NCBI GenBank assembly: GCA_003647375.1 | Contig: QMMS01000241.1 | Coordinates: 1-6,790 of the forward strand | Direction of reading: 5' to 3' | DNA from: Deltaproteobacteria bacterium | GTDB taxonomy: Bacteria; Desulfobacterota; Desulfobacteria; Desulfobacterales; B30-G6 | Length of the DNA: 6,790 nucleotides | Shown: positions 5,854 to 6,790 of the stretch, one piece after another | Numbering within the stretch: the stretch's first letter is position 1 | Layout: each line of letters starts with the position of its first letter | Notes under the pieces: model-generated | Told to the model about the DNA's origin: nothing | What the model saw: only the letters and a program-made list of their open reading frames with translations | The model's database searches: none | Translations under genes and position numbers: made by a program

Positions 5854-5888
5854 CCACAAATAAAATCGTGTAACGATTTTATTTGTGG
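5854..5888 (-). promoter_or_regulatory. Perfect hairpin with FadR-type operator core between regulator and small gene
   Basis: CCACAAATAAAATCG (5854-5868) pairs without mismatch with CGATTTTATTTGTGG (5874-5888) around TGTAA. The centre TCGTGTAACGA (5866-5876) matches the TNGTNNNACNA pattern of FadR-subfamily GntR operators and recurs in reverse complement at 6771-6781. On the minus strand the stem is followed by TCTTTT, so as RNA it could act as a partial terminator or stability element after the regulator gene. The stop codon of the regulator lies in the stem. Which role (DNA operator, RNA hairpin or both) is open. Confidence 0.6.
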
Positions 5889-6592
5889 ATAAGATGGTGC
5901 CATATGTTATCGAACATCTCCTGAGAGGCTTTGTAGGCGGCTTCAGGGTCTTTGTGATAAATGCCATTGACGATGGCCATGTGAAACGGCAGGGATTCTT
6001 TCTGGATGCCGATTTCAGCTGTGTCACTTTCTCTGGCCTTGTGGACCGCATTCCGTACGGTACTGCCTATTTGAGACAAAAGGTCATTGTGACTTGCCTT
6101 GAGGATTTTCGAATGAAAGAGAATATCCATGGCCAGATAGTCTTCATACACATACTGGTTGCCGTCGCTCAATATCTTCTGCATTTGTGACAGGGTACCC
6201 TTTATGTCCGCCACTTCAGACTTCGTGGCCCTGCGGGCAGCCTGGCGGGCGGCCTCGGATTCGATGAGTCGGCGCACTTCGGTGACATTTTTCAAAAAGG
6301 TGGTTTTGTCTTCGATCTGTAATCGCCAAACCAGAACGTCCGGATCAAACAGATTCCAGTTTTCACGCGGAAGTATCTGGGTGCCCACTCGGGGACGGGT
6401 CTGAATCAGTCCTTTCTGCGTCAATACTTTGATGGCTTCCCGCAGAACACCGCGGCTTACGCGCAACTCTGTGCTCAATTGATCTTCCGTGGGCAGTACC
6501 TCTTCCGCTCGGTATTCTCCTCTGATAATTCGTTGGCCGATTTCGTCCACAATATATTGATAAAGCTTACGGTGATAGGTGTTCACATGCAT
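5879..6592 (-). CDS. FadR-subfamily GntR transcriptional regulator (FCD domain)
   Basis: The 237-residue protein has a GntR winged helix at about 8-73, with LPTEDQLSTELRVSRGVLRE (33-52) as the helix-turn-helix and GLIQTRPRVGTQILPR as the wing, then an all-helical FCD ligand domain (about 100-233). The join WNLFDPDVLVW (79-89) is typical of sugar-acid-type members such as DgoR or UxuR relatives, though this does not fix the ligand. FCD metal ligands visible are D156 and H160 (DILFH) and H204 (LPFHMAIVNGI); where many members have a last histidine after DPEAA, this one appears to have M226. ATG 6592 is the first in-frame start, with only a weak GGGG upstream. It probably binds TCGTGTAACGA-like sites near both ends of its own gene and controls a divergent gene to the right, possibly also the convergent oxidoreductase-methyltransferase operon. 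Confidence 0.92.
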   Translation of the reverse strand: MHVNTYHRKLYQYIVDEIGQRIIRGEYRAEEVLPTEDQLSTELRVSRGVLREAIKVLTQKGLIQTRPRVGTQILPRENWNLFDPDVLVWRLQIEDKTTFLKNVTEVRRLIESEAARQAARRATKSEVADIKGTLSQMQKILSDGNQYVYEDYLAMDILFHSKILKASHNDLLSQIGSTVRNAVHKARESDTAEIGIQKESLPFHMAIVNGIYHKDPEAAYKASQEMFDNIWHHLIHK

Positions 6593-6639
6593 GTTGTTGC
6601 CCCATTCCGAACCTGTATGAATTATAAAATAATTAAATC

Positions 6640-6668
6640 ATTATACCTAAGTGCTGTCTGGCTGTCAA
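6640..6668 (-). promoter_or_regulatory. Consensus sigma-70 promoter of the GntR gene
   Basis: On the minus strand TTGACA (6663-6668) and TATAAT (6640-6645) are separated by exactly 17 bp, a full consensus match. Transcription should begin near 6633, about 40 bp before the regulator's ATG at 6592. The -35 hexamer overlaps the left end of the dispersed repeat copy 2, so the repeat helped to create this promoter. Confidence 0.8.
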
Positions 6669-6716
6669 TTGAAGAGCCTCGCAGCAAGCTGCAAGGAATG
6701 TTCTGCCGTGCGGCAG
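6666..6716 (+). repeat. Dispersed repeat, copy 2, with two hairpins
   Basis: Bases 6666-6690 match copy 1 at 157-181 in 24 of 25 positions. The copy continues into a stem of CCT(C)GCAG (6677-6684) with CTGC(A)AGG (6688-6695), then a perfect CTGCCG/CGGCAG hairpin with a TG loop (6703-6716). The pair of stem-loops is a plausible intact form of the element that is truncated at the left of the window. It overlaps the -35 of the regulator promoter and lies 10 bp before the -35 of the rightward promoter. Confidence 0.7.
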
Positions 6717-6726
6717 GAGAAAGAGC

Positions 6727-6754
6727 TTGACATTAAAACATTTAATAATATAAT
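6727..6754 (+). promoter_or_regulatory. Consensus sigma-70 promoter pointing out of the right edge
   Basis: TTGACA (6727-6732) and TATAAT (6749-6754) are separated by 16 bp on the plus strand. Transcription would begin near 6761, running to a gene beyond the window. It is back to back with the regulator promoter, leaving about 60 bp between the two -35 elements. Confidence 0.7.
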
Positions 6755-6770
6755 CATTCTACAAATGAAA

Positions 6771-6781
6771 TCGTTACACGA
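6771..6781 (+). promoter_or_regulatory. Probable operator of the FadR-type regulator
   Basis: TCGTTACACGA is the reverse complement of TCGTGTAACGA at the centre of the hairpin at 5854-5888, and it fits TNGTNNNACNA. It lies about 10-20 bp downstream of the predicted start of the rightward promoter, a standard place for repression. Confidence 0.6.
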
Positions 6782-6790
6782 ACTTCAATA

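Overview
The window looks like a piece of an anaerobic, mesophilic bacterium, most likely a sulfate-reducing or syntrophic Desulfobacterota. This rests on a tungsten-type aldehyde:ferredoxin oxidoreductase fused in one operon with an MttB-family methyltransferase, and on a dispersed 'TTGAAGARCCTCGCAGC' repeat that I recall from that group. The taxonomic call is inference; nothing in the window proves it.

Left part (1 to about 1170) is a mobile-DNA patch with almost no intact gene. It starts inside the 3' end of a group II intron (domains V and VI, ending about 112). Then come one copy of the dispersed repeat (157-181), a decayed IS110-family insertion sequence of which only the transposase C-terminus survives (487-690, minus strand), and a stretch that reads as an integron gene cassette: a 57-bp attC-like site ending in GTTAGGC (744-800), a short ORF encoding only the N-terminal quarter of a PhzF-family protein (816-1037), and a 138-bp, highly self-complementary attC site (1032-1169) that contains the ORF's stop codon. 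No integrase is present, so this is a cassette or attC cluster lacking an integrase, at least within the window.

Central part (1311-5462) holds the metabolic genes. A metallo-beta-lactamase-fold hydrolase (minus strand) is divergent from a two-gene operon in which a tungsten aldehyde oxidoreductase homologue overlaps, by ATGA, a non-pyrrolysine MttB/MtgB-type methyltransferase. The 106-bp divergent region carries promoter-like elements for both directions. The oxidoreductase has no Shine-Dalgarno sequence and may be leaderless. No corrinoid protein, corrinoid reactivase or second methyltransferase is in the window. A 147-bp imperfect palindrome begins inside the last codons of the methyltransferase gene and fills the convergent gap.

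Right part (5639-6790) is on the minus strand: a FadR-subfamily GntR regulator with an FCD domain, then a 63-residue coiled-coil protein, separated by a perfect 15-bp-stem hairpin. The hairpin's centre is TCGTGTAACGA, which fits the FadR-type operator pattern TNGTNNNACNA. The same palindrome (in reverse complement) lies at 6771-6781, just downstream of a consensus TTGACA-16-TATAAT promoter that points out of the right edge. The regulator gene has its own TTGACA-17-TATAAT promoter, whose -35 overlaps the second copy of the dispersed repeat. The simplest reading is that the regulator controls a gene or operon to the right of the window and perhaps the oxidoreductase-methyltransferase operon as well.
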